This document shows, in pieces, positions 25,706 through 34,957 of a DNA stretch of 64,000 nt. The notes beneath the pieces are model-generated. The model was given only the letters and a program-made list of their open reading frames with translations, made no database searches and had not been told where the DNA came from. Numbering within the stretch: position 1 is the first letter of the stretch; each line of letters begins with the position of its first letter. This stretch comes from JAIQFL01 sp035295745 (GTDB taxonomy: Bacteria > Acidobacteriota > Terriglobia > Bryobacterales > Bryobacteraceae). Made by a program: the position numbers and the translations under genes. The DNA lies in the NCBI GenBank assembly GCA_035295745.1, contig DATGIL010000070.1, forward strand, positions 14,810 to 78,809, read 5' to 3'.

Positions 25706-28435
25706 CTATCCCATGAAACCGGAGCGGCCCGTGTCTGAAGCTAGGGGCAAATCGTATCCGATCAAGCAGACCTGGTCCAGGGCGAACAGAACTACGGACT
25801 CCACTCCAGCGGCGAACGCCATTTGCCTTTCCTTCTCCCAGGGAGTTGTGTTGTCGCTGACCCCCACCAGATGACTCGTCTGAGAAGGAGGAAATCCGAG
25901 CGTTGCGGGTAAATTGATCGACGCGCCGGCTTTGCTCAGATCTCTATCTCCTGTGTACGTGAAGTTTTCCGTCTTGAGGCAAGTTAAATTGGCGGGAGTC
26001 CAGTATGTCTTGGGCAAATTGATGAGGCGATTCAGCGGTGTGTCGTTGACGTCCGGCGGATAGAGTACCTCAAATCGGGCGTCGGCGTGGGTCTGCCTGA
26101 CGAAGTTCGCAATCCCGCTTGTAAACTGCCCCACTAGGCCCGGCAGGAACGCACACTCTCGCGGGAACGCCGAGGGGTCCGTATTCTGATCGGAGATCAA
26201 CCCGAGCGGTGTGCCGTATGCCGCCTGGAACGTACTCTTGGTGTAGTCATCGTAAAAGGGCATGCCCGGCCCGCCGTCTGCAAAGTACCACCACTGCGCC
26301 TCTCCGAACTGCAGGTAGGGGATGACGCCGGCTGATGCTAATATGTTCGCCATATCCAGATACGCCTGCTGCCAAAACGCGGTGCTTGCGGGGCTGAAGT
26401 TGGTCTGCAGAGCAGGAGTGTTCACCCAAACTGGCCCGTTTGGATATCGCTGGGCAATTCCTGTCGCAAGGCTGTCGTCGCCATGTCGCAATTCCATGCT
26501 GAAGGCTGACACGACATCGATTCCATACCCCTTCAGAGCACGGAAATAACTCTGGCTCCAGTCCCGCACGGCGCGATTCAATCGTGGCATGGCGTTCAGA
26601 TCGGTTCGCCACGCTGAATCCCGATCTGCGGTAGGTCCCTCACCCCCCGAGAGAGTCGACCCACTAGCTGTTGCCGTCAGATTCGCACTGCTGTTAGTCG
26701 CCGAAAAGCCGACGCTATTACCCGCAGTTCCCATTGACCGAGAGACTATCGTCAGCGTCGCGCCATCGGCGTGTGCCCACACTGCCGACAAACCAGCTGC
26801 AATCAGCAGTTCGAAGCACTTCGCGATGCTCGCTGGAGTATCGGTGGTCAGATTCACGTGCTGAATCGTCGTCTGGCCCACAGTGATCTGCGTTGTATCC
26901 GCAAACCGCGGAGTGCCGGCAAACTGCACGGTCGCAGACGCGTAAATATTCCCTGGAGAGCACAGCTCATAGAACCACATGGCCCCGGCATAGTGGTTTG
27001 CTCTCCCTTGGAATCCGAGTTTATCGATCAGCCACGCGGTCCTCTCCGGCGCGAGAGCTAAAGAATGGTTTGTGTCCCAGTCGGTCGCCAGAGTTGTCCC
27101 CGGTGAAGGACTAAACCTGGGCAGGTCCGTTACCGGCAGCGCAATCTCCAAAAAATCGAAATACAGCCTTTGTCCCGTCACTCCGCTGTTCGTTACGACA
27201 ACCGTGTGCGGGCCTGCCGCAACCTGCCCGAGAGACTGCCGGATCAAGACGTCTTCACCCGAACGGGCAAGGTCGAGCGTCACAGCGGCGCCTCCGTCCA
27301 CCTGCACCGTCGCTTGAATCGATTTCGCGACTCCGTCCAGATACCTCGTGCCAAGGTACAGCGTATGCACAAAGGCTGCGGAGTAGGTAGCCTGCAAATG
27401 ATCGCCCTGCGTTGTGCTATATCGACTCGATCCCCCAGAGTAATTTCCTCGATCCTCTGTCCACGTCCCCGTCCATGTGATTTCGCTTGCGTCGTCTTCG
27501 ATTCGCCGGCTTCCTGGCCCAGCGACGCTATAAAGCAGATTCCTTCCTCCGACCTGCCAATTCGTGACCCCCACCGAAAATTCGCTGCGCTGAAAGCTCC
27601 CCGGCTGGATGTCCGCCGCCCAGGTCCAGCGCAACTTGCGCACATTGGTCGTGGTCACCTGGACTTTGTCTTTATCCACCAGATTTCCGAAATCGAGACT
27701 CACATGCCACTCTTGGGGCGAGACCCCGCCACTGAACATCGTCCACTCAGGAGACCAGGTTTCCGTGCCAGCCCCATGAACTCCCCCGTAAACCCCCACT
27801 CGATTGCCGTTCGATCCCGGCGCGCCATTGTACGTCAGCGTGATCTTCGCGCCGGTCGCCGCCGCCGAGATCACACAGCCGCTTTTGCCGTTGATGAGTT
27901 GAACGAGGGCGGCCGCCGCCGACTCCAACGTGTCGCCCGTCGCAAGGATGTAATTGACGTGATCTTCCAGCCACGCCAGTTCTATCGTGTCTCCGGTCGT
28001 CACCGCGCCTTGCAACTCCAGTTCCGCCGTCGCCGAAACGGAACTACTGGCCGAAGTGGCGTAATCCTTCAACGGAATCAAATGCAGGACTTCCACTGAT
28101 TCGGATCCCTGCGTGTGCTCTTCCCAGATTCTCAAGTCCGACCAGCCAATCGAGTCGTAGCTATTGGAATCGAACGGTATGCACCCCGTCCGCAACTCAT
28201 CATACGAAAGCGTGACGCCGCTCAAGTCGCCGTCTGGCAGGTTCCGTAATGCCGGGTGCTCGAAAACGTTGTCCCGGTTCCACTCCACGACTGCCCAATC
28301 GAATTGCTGCCGCCAACATCCGGAGACCGTAAAGCCGCTGGTGCTGGTGCCGCTCAAAGCGGCCACGGTCGATGGTTCCTGAAAATAGCATTGCAGGTCC
28401 CGATCAGGGCGAAGTTTGCTGAGTTGTTCTCCCAT
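25706..28435 (-). CDS. Tail-tip/fibre protein with a glycosidase-like barrel
   Basis: 909 residues. The N-terminal half is strand-rich, with repeated bead-like modules 'LATGDTLESAAAALVQLING' and 'LTTDTPASIAKCFELLIAAG', each followed by 'GSNGNRVGV' or 'GTAGNSVGF'. The C-terminal half (about 560-900) resembles a TIM barrel: 'YFRALKGYGIDVVSAFSMEL', 'ASAGVIPYLQFGEAQWWYFA' and 'VVLFALDQVCLIGYDL'. 'QFGEAQWW' has an acidic residue after a strand, as in glycosidase active sites. It may bind or trim surface glycans. Its ATG overlaps the upstream stop. It is the last gene of the block. Confidence 0.6.
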   Translation of the reverse strand: MGEQLSKLRPDRDLQCYFQEPSTVAALSGTSTSGFTVSGCWRQQFDWAVVEWNRDNVFEHPALRNLPDGDLSGVTLSYDELRTGCIPFDSNSYDSIGWSDLRIWEEHTQGSESVEVLHLIPLKDYATSASSSVSATAELELQGAVTTGDTIELAWLEDHVNYILATGDTLESAAAALVQLINGKSGCVISAAATGAKITLTYNGAPGSNGNRVGVYGGVHGAGTETWSPEWTMFSGGVSPQEWHVSLDFGNLVDKDKVQVTTTNVRKLRWTWAADIQPGSFQRSEFSVGVTNWQVGGRNLLYSVAGPGSRRIEDDASEITWTGTWTEDRGNYSGGSSRYSTTQGDHLQATYSAAFVHTLYLGTRYLDGVAKSIQATVQVDGGAAVTLDLARSGEDVLIRQSLGQVAAGPHTVVVTNSGVTGQRLYFDFLEIALPVTDLPRFSPSPGTTLATDWDTNHSLALAPERTAWLIDKLGFQGRANHYAGAMWFYELCSPGNIYASATVQFAGTPRFADTTQITVGQTTIQHVNLTTDTPASIAKCFELLIAAGLSAVWAHADGATLTIVSRSMGTAGNSVGFSATNSSANLTATASGSTLSGGEGPTADRDSAWRTDLNAMPRLNRAVRDWSQSYFRALKGYGIDVVSAFSMELRHGDDSLATGIAQRYPNGPVWVNTPALQTNFSPASTAFWQQAYLDMANILASAGVIPYLQFGEAQWWYFADGGPGMPFYDDYTKSTFQAAYGTPLGLISDQNTDPSAFPRECAFLPGLVGQFTSGIANFVRQTHADARFEVLYPPDVNDTPLNRLINLPKTYWTPANLTCLKTENFTYTGDRDLSKAGASINLPATLGFPPSQTSHLVGVSDNTTPWEKERQMAFAAGVESVVLFALDQVCLIGYDLPLASDTGRSGFMG

Positions 28436-31400
28436 TAGAGTCGAATGACCACCGTGAGATCGGCGCCTGGAAGAGTCTGCCCCACCGCTCCCACTGAAAG
28501 TGTGATCTTGGCACCCGCCGTTAGCGGCGGCAGTGTCAATCCTCCCACGCTGTTCGACACGATCATGCCGGCGCTAATCGTTAAGGAGCAGTAAGCCGAT
28601 CCGTTCACACATACTGTCATCTGAATAGGAGCGTCCGCCGTCGTCCCGAGTACCGCGAACACATCCCGTACGGCATGCGGCGCCTCTACCACGACTGCCG
28701 GAGCGGCCGACGAGTTGATCGCCAGGAAGCCCGCCACTTGAATCGAATACTGTCCCCCGGACACTGTCCGCAAACCCCGATCGTCATTGTTGGTTAGAAA
28801 AATATTGGTGGTCGGGCTATTGCCGAACAGATTCGTCACAAATAACTCCGCGCTCGCAACCCGTACATCCGGCAACGAAATGGGATATGTCCAACTGCCG
28901 CTATAGGGACTTCCGAAGAACTCCGCGGAAAATGGCGCAATCATAGTCGTATTTTGCAGCCCGTAAATCGCGGACTGCGCGGTGTGTGGCGAAGCCGTGG
29001 TCCCATGCATCGCACGTGTCACCTGGTATGCCGGCCCGTTGGTCTGGACGGCATCCACGCGCATCACCTCGGCATCTACCTGAACGAAATTGCCCGCCTC
29101 CGCTGGCCCCGCTGAGTTAAGGCTCAAGACCGTGTCCGTGGCGCCAATTGCGGTCGTCAGCGCTAATGTCGGCGGCCCTTGCAACTCATCGTAATAGTGC
29201 GCTGTGAGGGTTCCGGACGAGATCGACTGCGTGTTTGTCAGCGAGGTGAACGAAACCCCGCTCACAATTATTCGACCGCCCCGGGGATCCGCCGACATAC
29301 CGAAGAAGGGCCCCGGCGGAACATCGTTGTCGCCACCAGTTCCGCTGCCATCGATTTGCCATCTCGTCACTGTCGACAGTTCCGCGGCGCTTTCCAGGTC
29401 ATTCACGTTTGCGGCCCTCCCGCTGATGTGCACCGTTTCTCCGCCACGATTCGGAATCCCAAACTGTACAGGGCTGCTCTTCGCCAGCGCTCCGAAATGC
29501 CAGCCGTTCTCCGCCACAACAAAAGAACTCGTTGCGTCCGGCTCCAAACTCCACGCTGGCGAGACGGTCACAACTGTGGCTGTGTTTGCGGATACAGTCC
29601 TTTCTTGCCCCGCGCCTCTCCCCCGCGTGATGCGAACCAACATGTCCCGATAGCCATTGGCCGCCATCTGCAGGGTTTCGCTGCCAACAGTATTCGCAGA
29701 ATGGATGGTCGCCGCGAACTCGGGCTGCAGTTCCATGCGCCAATAAAAATTGGCATGATCGAAACTCGGATCGGGCGGTGCAAGCAATTGCTCCGGAAAG
29801 CCCGTGTCGGTGAACTGCGCAGCGACAGCCTGGTTCGTCGCGATTCGGAAGAGCTGTGCGGGCGTGGCTCCTCGATACACGTTGAAATTGCTTGTCCCCG
29901 CAGGAAAACTTAGCCCGCCAAGCGTGGCGCTTGTGCCGTCACATGCAATCGTCGCCGCAACCACAAAAGAGAGCCCGCTCTCCCCGCCCACGCTATCGAC
30001 CGCCGAGACGGCGTAGTAGTTCGTCTGTCCGGCTTTCAGGGTTCCTGATGTCCCCAGTGTCACCGCCAAGCTGATCAGCGGTACTCCTAAACTGGAGGCC
30101 AGTGCGGTCGCAGGAGAAATGAAGCTCACACTCACTTCCGTGTCACTTGAACCATCGCTACTCGTGGTCGTCGACTCCGTCACCCCGTACTGAATCTCTC
30201 CATTGGAATCAAGCACAGTTCCCATCAGGGGCCTCGGCAGCCCCACTCCCGTCCGACTCTGCTGCCCGCCGCCAGTCGGAGATGTCACTTGCCCGTTCGT
30301 ATCGGCATACCACGCATCATCGTGAATCTGTGCGGTGAGGCTCGAAGTGCGGTAGTTCGTCGCCGGTGAGATTTTGAGGACCCGGAAAGGCTGCCGGTCG
30401 AAGCCCTCCTTCAAATAGGTCAAGGTGATCAGATCGCCTGGTCTGATGCCGAACGCCTTCACGCTCGTCAGGAACTGAACATACGTGTTGCCCCGGATCG
30501 ATTTATCCAGCGTGAACTTCAGGATTCGAGCCGCCTGATCGTAGTTCGGGATCCCGAGCGCCGTCAGGCTCGTGGAGACTTCCTGGCCAGTCTCGGCAAT
30601 ATCAACGGGATCTGCCAATTGATAACTGTCCTGCTGGTACGAGTTCAGCGCGTCCTGAAACTCGACCGTCAGCAGGTTCGGCGTATCCGCGATGCTCCGC
30701 GAGGTGACTATCACACTCGGTGAGCCATCCACCTCCCGCATGATACCCGAATATCCGTTGCTACCGTCGCCAAATTCATAGCTTGGCCATCCGCCGTTAA
30801 GCTGCGCGGAGCTGTTGGACCAATCCGGCTTCACATTTCGTTCCAGCGCCAGTGTGTTCTCTACCTGAACTTGCAGCATTCCGCCCGGCCCGTAGGTGAG
30901 ATATAGTCTGCTGCCATTGCGAATGCCGCGGACCACATCTCCACAACTCCTCCGCGTCTGCAGCACCAGGTTGCATTGAAATCTCGGGATGCTGATCGGA
31001 TTCCCATTCAGATCTGTCGAGTTGATCGGTTGATCGCAATACGCTGCCGCGCTCGCGAAGCTCACCGGGTCGACTTCCGAGATTCCCCACCCGCCCCGCC
31101 TGAGCACATCCAGCAGAATCCAGACCGGATTACTCGAAAACTGATCGCTCGTGTAGGCCCCGTCCGGCGCGTAGATCGGCACCTTCAAACCTTGCGCCAG
31201 TACCTTCACAGTCGGCAGTGAGTTCCCACTGCTGATGCTGTTGGGTACAACCACCGAAAGATACGCCATGCTGCCATACGGATCCCCCGCCGGTTGCCCG
31301 TTGGCGTCCGTGAAGTTCGGGTCGAGAACCCCGTCGCGCGTACCCAACGTCTCGACGTTATACCAACCGGTACCCGTCATGTTCGTTCCCGATACACCAA

Positions 31401-32319
31401 GCGGGATCTGAATGTCGTTCACCAGCACGGTCTGTACGGCCTGCATCTCTCCGATGCCTAGCAGCACTTCCATCCGCGTCAGGTTGCCGTCATTGCGGGC
31501 GAACACTACCTCGGGCTCGTACCAGGCCGTTCCGTACACCATGGGAACAAAATCGTTGTAGCGCGCCTGATTGATCGACAGACCGGAAGTCGACCAGTCC
31601 TTCCCATAGGCGCGCACTGAAATCGCGGCAGGTATGAACTCCAATCCGCCGAATCGCAATTGCATTCCGCGCGCTTGGCAGTCTCCCCGCGTATATCCGC
31701 AAGACGTGTATGGCGCGCCATCGTTCAGCGTCCCCGTCCCTCCGGTCACGTCCGGCGAATATCCGCACCGGTAGTAACGCGAGTACTTGCCGTTCGGTCC
31801 GCCGCTGAGCGCCTCGGCGCGCTGGTCAGCCGTCGCTGGAAACTCCCAAGGGCATCGCCGCTGAATTCGCACTTGTGGAAGGAGCAGACGCTGCAGATTC
31901 ATTCGATTCGTAGCCGTCAGCCGGAAGGTCGATTCCCGGATCTCATCAGGCGGATTGCAAATCCCCTGAAATACCACCACCGTATCGGTCAGGGCCACAT
32001 TGCTCCGCAAATCGTAGAACAGAAACCCAACCGTCAATCGTGCGCCCTTCCATCCCATCGCACGTTCGATCTCTGAGAAATGCGAGTCCGCATTTGCCAA
32101 CACCAGCGAAATCTTCGGGCTTCCATCCACCCCCTGGTCGGACGCCGTCTGGATATCGAAACTACTGTGTTGGATCACTCGCGGAGCATAGGTCGTTGTT
32201 CCCACTGTCACCTTGTGTGTGCTCCACGATTCGGTGATCCCGTTCGACAAAACGCAGTCGAACAGTAGCAGCGGGGTATCCGTGACCGCCTGCTCTTTCA
32301 GACTAGAGGTGCTTTCCAT
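28435..32319 (-). CDS. Giant central tail / baseplate protein (DUF2163 + phage-tail-3-like)
   Basis: 1294 residues. Residues about 15-200 ('PLLLFDCVLSNGITESW', 'SPKISLVLANADSHFSEIE', 'VVVFQGICNPPDE') look like the DUF2163-type tail-hub domain, with cysteines in 'RCPWEF' and 'RYYRCGYSPD'. The middle to about 640 ('GSRLYLTYGPGGMLQVQVEN', 'DLITLTYLKEG') is of phage-tail-3/gpJ type. The rest is a series of Ig/fibronectin-like sandwiches, including 'YYAVSAVDSVGGESGLS' and 'FNVYRGATPAQLFRIA'. It probably forms the tail hub and receptor-contacting tip. It overlaps the preceding gene by 17 bases. Confidence 0.7.
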   Translation of the reverse strand: MESTSSLKEQAVTDTPLLLFDCVLSNGITESWSTHKVTVGTTTYAPRVIQHSSFDIQTASDQGVDGSPKISLVLANADSHFSEIERAMGWKGARLTVGFLFYDLRSNVALTDTVVVFQGICNPPDEIRESTFRLTATNRMNLQRLLLPQVRIQRRCPWEFPATADQRAEALSGGPNGKYSRYYRCGYSPDVTGGTGTLNDGAPYTSCGYTRGDCQARGMQLRFGGLEFIPAAISVRAYGKDWSTSGLSINQARYNDFVPMVYGTAWYEPEVVFARNDGNLTRMEVLLGIGEMQAVQTVLVNDIQIPLGVSGTNMTGTGWYNVETLGTRDGVLDPNFTDANGQPAGDPYGSMAYLSVVVPNSISSGNSLPTVKVLAQGLKVPIYAPDGAYTSDQFSSNPVWILLDVLRRGGWGISEVDPVSFASAAAYCDQPINSTDLNGNPISIPRFQCNLVLQTRRSCGDVVRGIRNGSRLYLTYGPGGMLQVQVENTLALERNVKPDWSNSSAQLNGGWPSYEFGDGSNGYSGIMREVDGSPSVIVTSRSIADTPNLLTVEFQDALNSYQQDSYQLADPVDIAETGQEVSTSLTALGIPNYDQAARILKFTLDKSIRGNTYVQFLTSVKAFGIRPGDLITLTYLKEGFDRQPFRVLKISPATNYRTSSLTAQIHDDAWYADTNGQVTSPTGGGQQSRTGVGLPRPLMGTVLDSNGEIQYGVTESTTTSSDGSSDTEVSVSFISPATALASSLGVPLISLAVTLGTSGTLKAGQTNYYAVSAVDSVGGESGLSFVVAATIACDGTSATLGGLSFPAGTSNFNVYRGATPAQLFRIATNQAVAAQFTDTGFPEQLLAPPDPSFDHANFYWRMELQPEFAATIHSANTVGSETLQMAANGYRDMLVRITRGRGAGQERTVSANTATVVTVSPAWSLEPDATSSFVVAENGWHFGALAKSSPVQFGIPNRGGETVHISGRAANVNDLESAAELSTVTRWQIDGSGTGGDNDVPPGPFFGMSADPRGGRIIVSGVSFTSLTNTQSISSGTLTAHYYDELQGPPTLALTTAIGATDTVLSLNSAGPAEAGNFVQVDAEVMRVDAVQTNGPAYQVTRAMHGTTASPHTAQSAIYGLQNTTMIAPFSAEFFGSPYSGSWTYPISLPDVRVASAELFVTNLFGNSPTTNIFLTNNDDRGLRTVSGGQYSIQVAGFLAINSSAAPAVVVEAPHAVRDVFAVLGTTADAPIQMTVCVNGSAYCSLTISAGMIVSNSVGGLTLPPLTAGAKITLSVGAVGQTLPGADLTVVIRL

Positions 32320-33091
32320 AGAAGACCTTCACAGTGCACGAATGCTGATTGACTCCGGTCGCCGTTGTTAGCAGAACGTCGTCCCCCAGTCGCGCGTTCT
32401 CATACACGCCGCCTGTTGTACTCGCCTTGTACGTCGAGGCCCCCGATTGCGGCTCGACTTGCACGCCATAGACATCCAGCGACTTCCCCGGCATTATCTC
32501 CAGTCCGAATGCGATCGAACTGGCCTGAAGATCTCCAGATGCCGTGAAAACTATTCGGCTCCAACCCGGCGTCACGCTGGCGACTTCTCTCTGGTTTCCC
32601 AGCAGCATCGTCACGGACGCAGCGTTCGACGATCGCACGTACGCACTGAAGCAGTAGAGATAGCCCGCCGGCGCCATGATCGTCTGCACTATGCTTTGCG
32701 TGCCGGCACCCGAATTACTGACGTGCCACGCGTTCGCTCCCCCCGCCGGATCGGCAATCCCTGCCGTGATCGTCAGCAAGGGGCCGCAAGTCCAAACCGC
32801 GTTGTTCAGTTGATCGCTCCACGCCAGTAGGTTCGATGTCGGATCCAAGAATGTGAATCCGTTCAGCGTTCCCTCTGCTGCCGCGAAGAACTGCTCCAAC
32901 GCCGAGTTCTCTGCATCGCTCAACTGGGAGTAGGTCAAAGTCCATTCTGTATACTCGCCGTTCGGGTCAGCCAACTTCACACAACTGCCGTCAGCCGCCG
33001 TGTTTAGGACAGTCCGCAGCCGTCGCCGCTTCTGTACGGGAAACTGGCTCATCGCTCCAGTCTCCAGTTGTGGATACGCCAACATCGTCAT
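32303..33091 (-). CDS. DUF2460-like tail protein with a carbohydrate-binding-like insert
   Basis: 262 residues. Both ends resemble the neighbouring 119-residue protein: 'FPVQKRRRLRTVLNTAADG', 'WTLTYSQLSDAENSALEQFF' and 'GTLNGFTFLDPTSNLL' correspond to 'YPANRVLSFRNQT', 'WEIRLNQLDEGEMSALETFF' and 'GRFGAFTFTDPWDG'. Between them sits a beta-sandwich of CBM type ('ANAWHVSNSGAGTQSIVQTI', 'YCFSAYVRSSNAASVTMLLG'). DUF2460 proteins are distal tail components. The start codon overlaps the previous stop (ATGA). Confidence 0.7.
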   Translation of the reverse strand: MTMLAYPQLETGAMSQFPVQKRRRLRTVLNTAADGSCVKLADPNGEYTEWTLTYSQLSDAENSALEQFFAAAEGTLNGFTFLDPTSNLLAWSDQLNNAVWTCGPLLTITAGIADPAGGANAWHVSNSGAGTQSIVQTIMAPAGYLYCFSAYVRSSNAASVTMLLGNQREVASVTPGWSRIVFTASGDLQASSIAFGLEIMPGKSLDVYGVQVEPQSGASTYKASTTGGVYENARLGDDVLLTTATGVNQHSCTVKVFYGKHL

Positions 33092-33447
33092 CCTCGGTTC
33101 TCGACCACTGTCAGCGAGGTCGCGCCGTTCATCTCCTCTGAGGTGATGAGGTCCAGTCCATCACTTGCCAGGCTGCAGCTCGGGTAGACCGTTCCATCCC
33201 ATGGGTCCGTGAACGTGAAGGCGCCGAAACGCCCTTCGCTCATCTCGAAAAAGGTTTCCAACGCACTCATCTCCCCTTCGTCGAGTTGGTTCAGCCGGAT
33301 CTCCCACCGATGCAGCGGCCCAGCCGAATCTCTATAACGCTGTTCCGTCCCGTCCAGGAATCGAAGCGTTTGGTTCCGAAAGCTCAACACTCGATTCGCC
33401 GGATATTGCGCCACCGCACTGGTCTTCAACTTGGGAAAGTTCACCAT
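33088..33447 (-). CDS. DUF2460-like distal tail protein
   Basis: 119 residues with the core 'LHRWEIRLNQLDEGEMSALETFFEM' (here spanning about residues 45-70) and 'GRFGAFTFTDPWDG'. It is a shorter paralogue of the next gene, so the pair arose by duplication. In phages and GTAs this family forms part of the distal tail adaptor. The start overlaps the end of the tape-measure gene. Confidence 0.7.
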   Translation of the reverse strand: MVNFPKLKTSAVAQYPANRVLSFRNQTLRFLDGTEQRYRDSAGPLHRWEIRLNQLDEGEMSALETFFEMSEGRFGAFTFTDPWDGTVYPSCSLASDGLDLITSEEMNGATSLTVVENRG

Positions 33448-34253
33448 CAGAGTGCGCTCACGACATCGTTAATCGAGTTCATATTCAACATCGCCTCCCG
33501 TACCGCCGCGGCAATATCACTGCTGTGATCCATGAAAGATCGTGCGTCCATTGCCTGGACATTGACTGTGATCTGAGGAACTGCCACCCCGGGACCGCTG
33601 CTAGTCCCGGCGCTTCCCTGCGTCACCACCCCGCCTGTGTTTCCAGCGTTACTGCTGGGCGGCGTCGGTCCAACCCGCCCACCACTTTGCGAGACTCCAT
33701 TGCCAGCTCCGCCGTACGCTCGAGGTAACCCCATTTGGTCGTAGTCGCTCAGTCCGACGCTCGAACCCACATCTTCGCCCTGAAATGCAATCGAGTCCGG
33801 CATCGCATACTTCGTCAGAATCGGAGCAGGGGGCGAATCGTCGCCGCTGAAAAGGCCTAGCAACCCGCCGATCAGTGGCACCATACCCAATCCGCTCTTC
33901 AGCACGGACGATGCGATCGATTCGATTGTGCTCCCGATTCCTTCACCACCCGTACTCGCTCCAACCACGTCGCCCACCAATGGAACATTCGGAAACACGC
34001 TCTGCAACACCGTAGTAGCCGGGGAGTGCGCGCTCGTATCGCTCGGGTTGCTCGCCGTGCTTGACTTCCCCGGAGCAGTTGGCGAAGCGGAATGCCACGT
34101 CATTGGCTTGGCCGTTTGGATCTGCTTCCCCGCGCCCGTGTCTATCCTGGTGACCCGCTCGCTTCCATCGATCGCCGAGTGATCGTTGCTCGAGTGGCCA
34201 TGCGCCACCGCCGCGAATGTCTCATAGATCCTGTCTTGTGTTCTGCTGGGCAT
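33447..34253 (-). CDS. Short tail tape-measure-like protein
   Basis: 268 residues. The N-terminal 80 residues are polar and low-complexity. A Gly/Ile-rich hydrophobic stretch ('SVFPNVPLVGDVVGAS', 'SGLGMVPLIGGLLGLFSG') is followed by a disordered Gly/Ser segment, and the C-terminus 'ITVNVQAMDARSFMDHSSDI', 'AAAVREAMLNMNS' is typical for the end of tape-measure proteins. Siphophage tape measures are usually several hundred residues or more, so this implies a very short tail or a reduced protein. GGGGGAGA precedes the ATG; the start overlaps the frameshifted tail-chaperone frame. Confidence 0.6.
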   Translation of the reverse strand: MPSRTQDRIYETFAAVAHGHSSNDHSAIDGSERVTRIDTGAGKQIQTAKPMTWHSASPTAPGKSSTASNPSDTSAHSPATTVLQSVFPNVPLVGDVVGASTGGEGIGSTIESIASSVLKSGLGMVPLIGGLLGLFSGDDSPPAPILTKYAMPDSIAFQGEDVGSSVGLSDYDQMGLPRAYGGAGNGVSQSGGRVGPTPPSSNAGNTGGVVTQGSAGTSSGPGVAVPQITVNVQAMDARSFMDHSSDIAAAVREAMLNMNSINDVVSAL

Positions 34254-34572
34254 CGCTTATCTCCCCCGCCACGGCCCTCTCCAAAATCACGAACGCTTCT
34301 ACTTGCCGGGCCGACAAATGCTCGAAGTCTCTCGCACACAGGCGCCGCCGCACGAAATACTCCTCGATCCACGTCTGACTTTCCGCTGTGATGTACGATC
34401 TAGGGCAAGTACGGAGTGAAACCGTACGTCTCATCCACACGATCGGCCCACCTTCAGTCACAATGCCCGGTATCCATCCACACCGCCGCTTCCGCTCCAG
34501 GCCGGATCTCCGGCAAACGTCGCACTTCCACCCGGCCTGGTTGGAAAACTGAAAATGGAAGGCGACTAGGAG
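34222..34572 (-). CDS. Frameshift extension (T part) of the tail assembly chaperone
   Basis: This frame has no good start of its own but is open from the slippery heptamer at 34572-34578 to 34222. A -1 slip adds 116 residues ('LLVAFHFQFSNQAGWKCDVC', 'RRSGLERKRRCGWIPG', ending 'AQQNTRQDL') to the 121 residues of the upstream gene, giving a 237-residue G-T fusion. The added part carries a C-x2-C and a later cysteine, like the T extensions of other siphophages. The GTG at 34461 could be an independent internal start. Confidence 0.65.
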   Translation of the reverse strand, partial: LLVAFHFQFSNQAGWKCDVCRRSGLERKRRCGWIPGIVTEGGPIVWMRRTVSLRTCPRSYITAESQTWIEEYFVRRRLCARDFEHLSARQVEAFVILERAVAGEISDAQQNTRQDL

Positions 34573-34934
34573 TTTTTTCGTTCTGCTTCGTTCAGTCCGG
34601 TCTCCGTGCGCACAGCTTCCAACGCCTCTAGGAAAAGGGGCTCGGGACCAGACTCGGCCACCAGTTCAGGGGTAGCGTCCACGCCGTCGATCGTCAGGCC
34701 GGCAACACTCTTCAGTCCCCAGACGACATACAGGCGGTCGATCTCCGCTTGCACCAGCGCGGCATCCATTCGGTCGCCCGGTTCCGTCCCGGCCTCCAGG
34801 AACTCCATATGGCGCGCCAGTTCCCGCACTCTCCGCATCAGCTCCACGCGCCGCGCAAAAGACATCCTCGTCACCGACAGCTTCACACCCGGTGCGGCTT
34901 TCGACTCCAGGACAGTGGTGCTTTCGTAAGTCAC
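34566..34934 (-). CDS. Tail assembly chaperone (lambda gpG-like)
   Basis: 122 residues, acidic and helical. The position between tail tube and tape measure is diagnostic for the gpG-type chaperone that coats the tape measure during tail assembly. It ends R-K-N-S-stop, and the last codons CGA AAA AAC contain the heptamer A-AAA-AAC, allowing a -1 slip into the next frame. The start 'MTYESTTVLESKAAPGVKLS' is preceded by GGAGAC. Confidence 0.75.
   Translation of the reverse strand: MTYESTTVLESKAAPGVKLSVTRMSFARRVELMRRVRELARHMEFLEAGTEPGDRMDAALVQAEIDRLYVVWGLKSVAGLTIDGVDATPELVAESGPEPLFLEALEAVRTETGLNEAERKNS
34572..34578 (-). promoter_or_regulatory. -1 ribosomal frameshift slippery site
   Basis: On the minus strand the heptamer A AAA AAC lies in the zero frame just before TCC TAG at the end of the G gene. 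It fits X-XXY-YYZ, one of the most efficient patterns known in bacteria. The -1 frame beyond it is open for 116 codons with tail-chaperone T-like content. Double-length tail chaperones made by this trick are a conserved feature of long-tailed phages. Confidence 0.7.
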
Positions 34935-34957
34935 AGCTCTCGTCTCCTCACCGCGCT

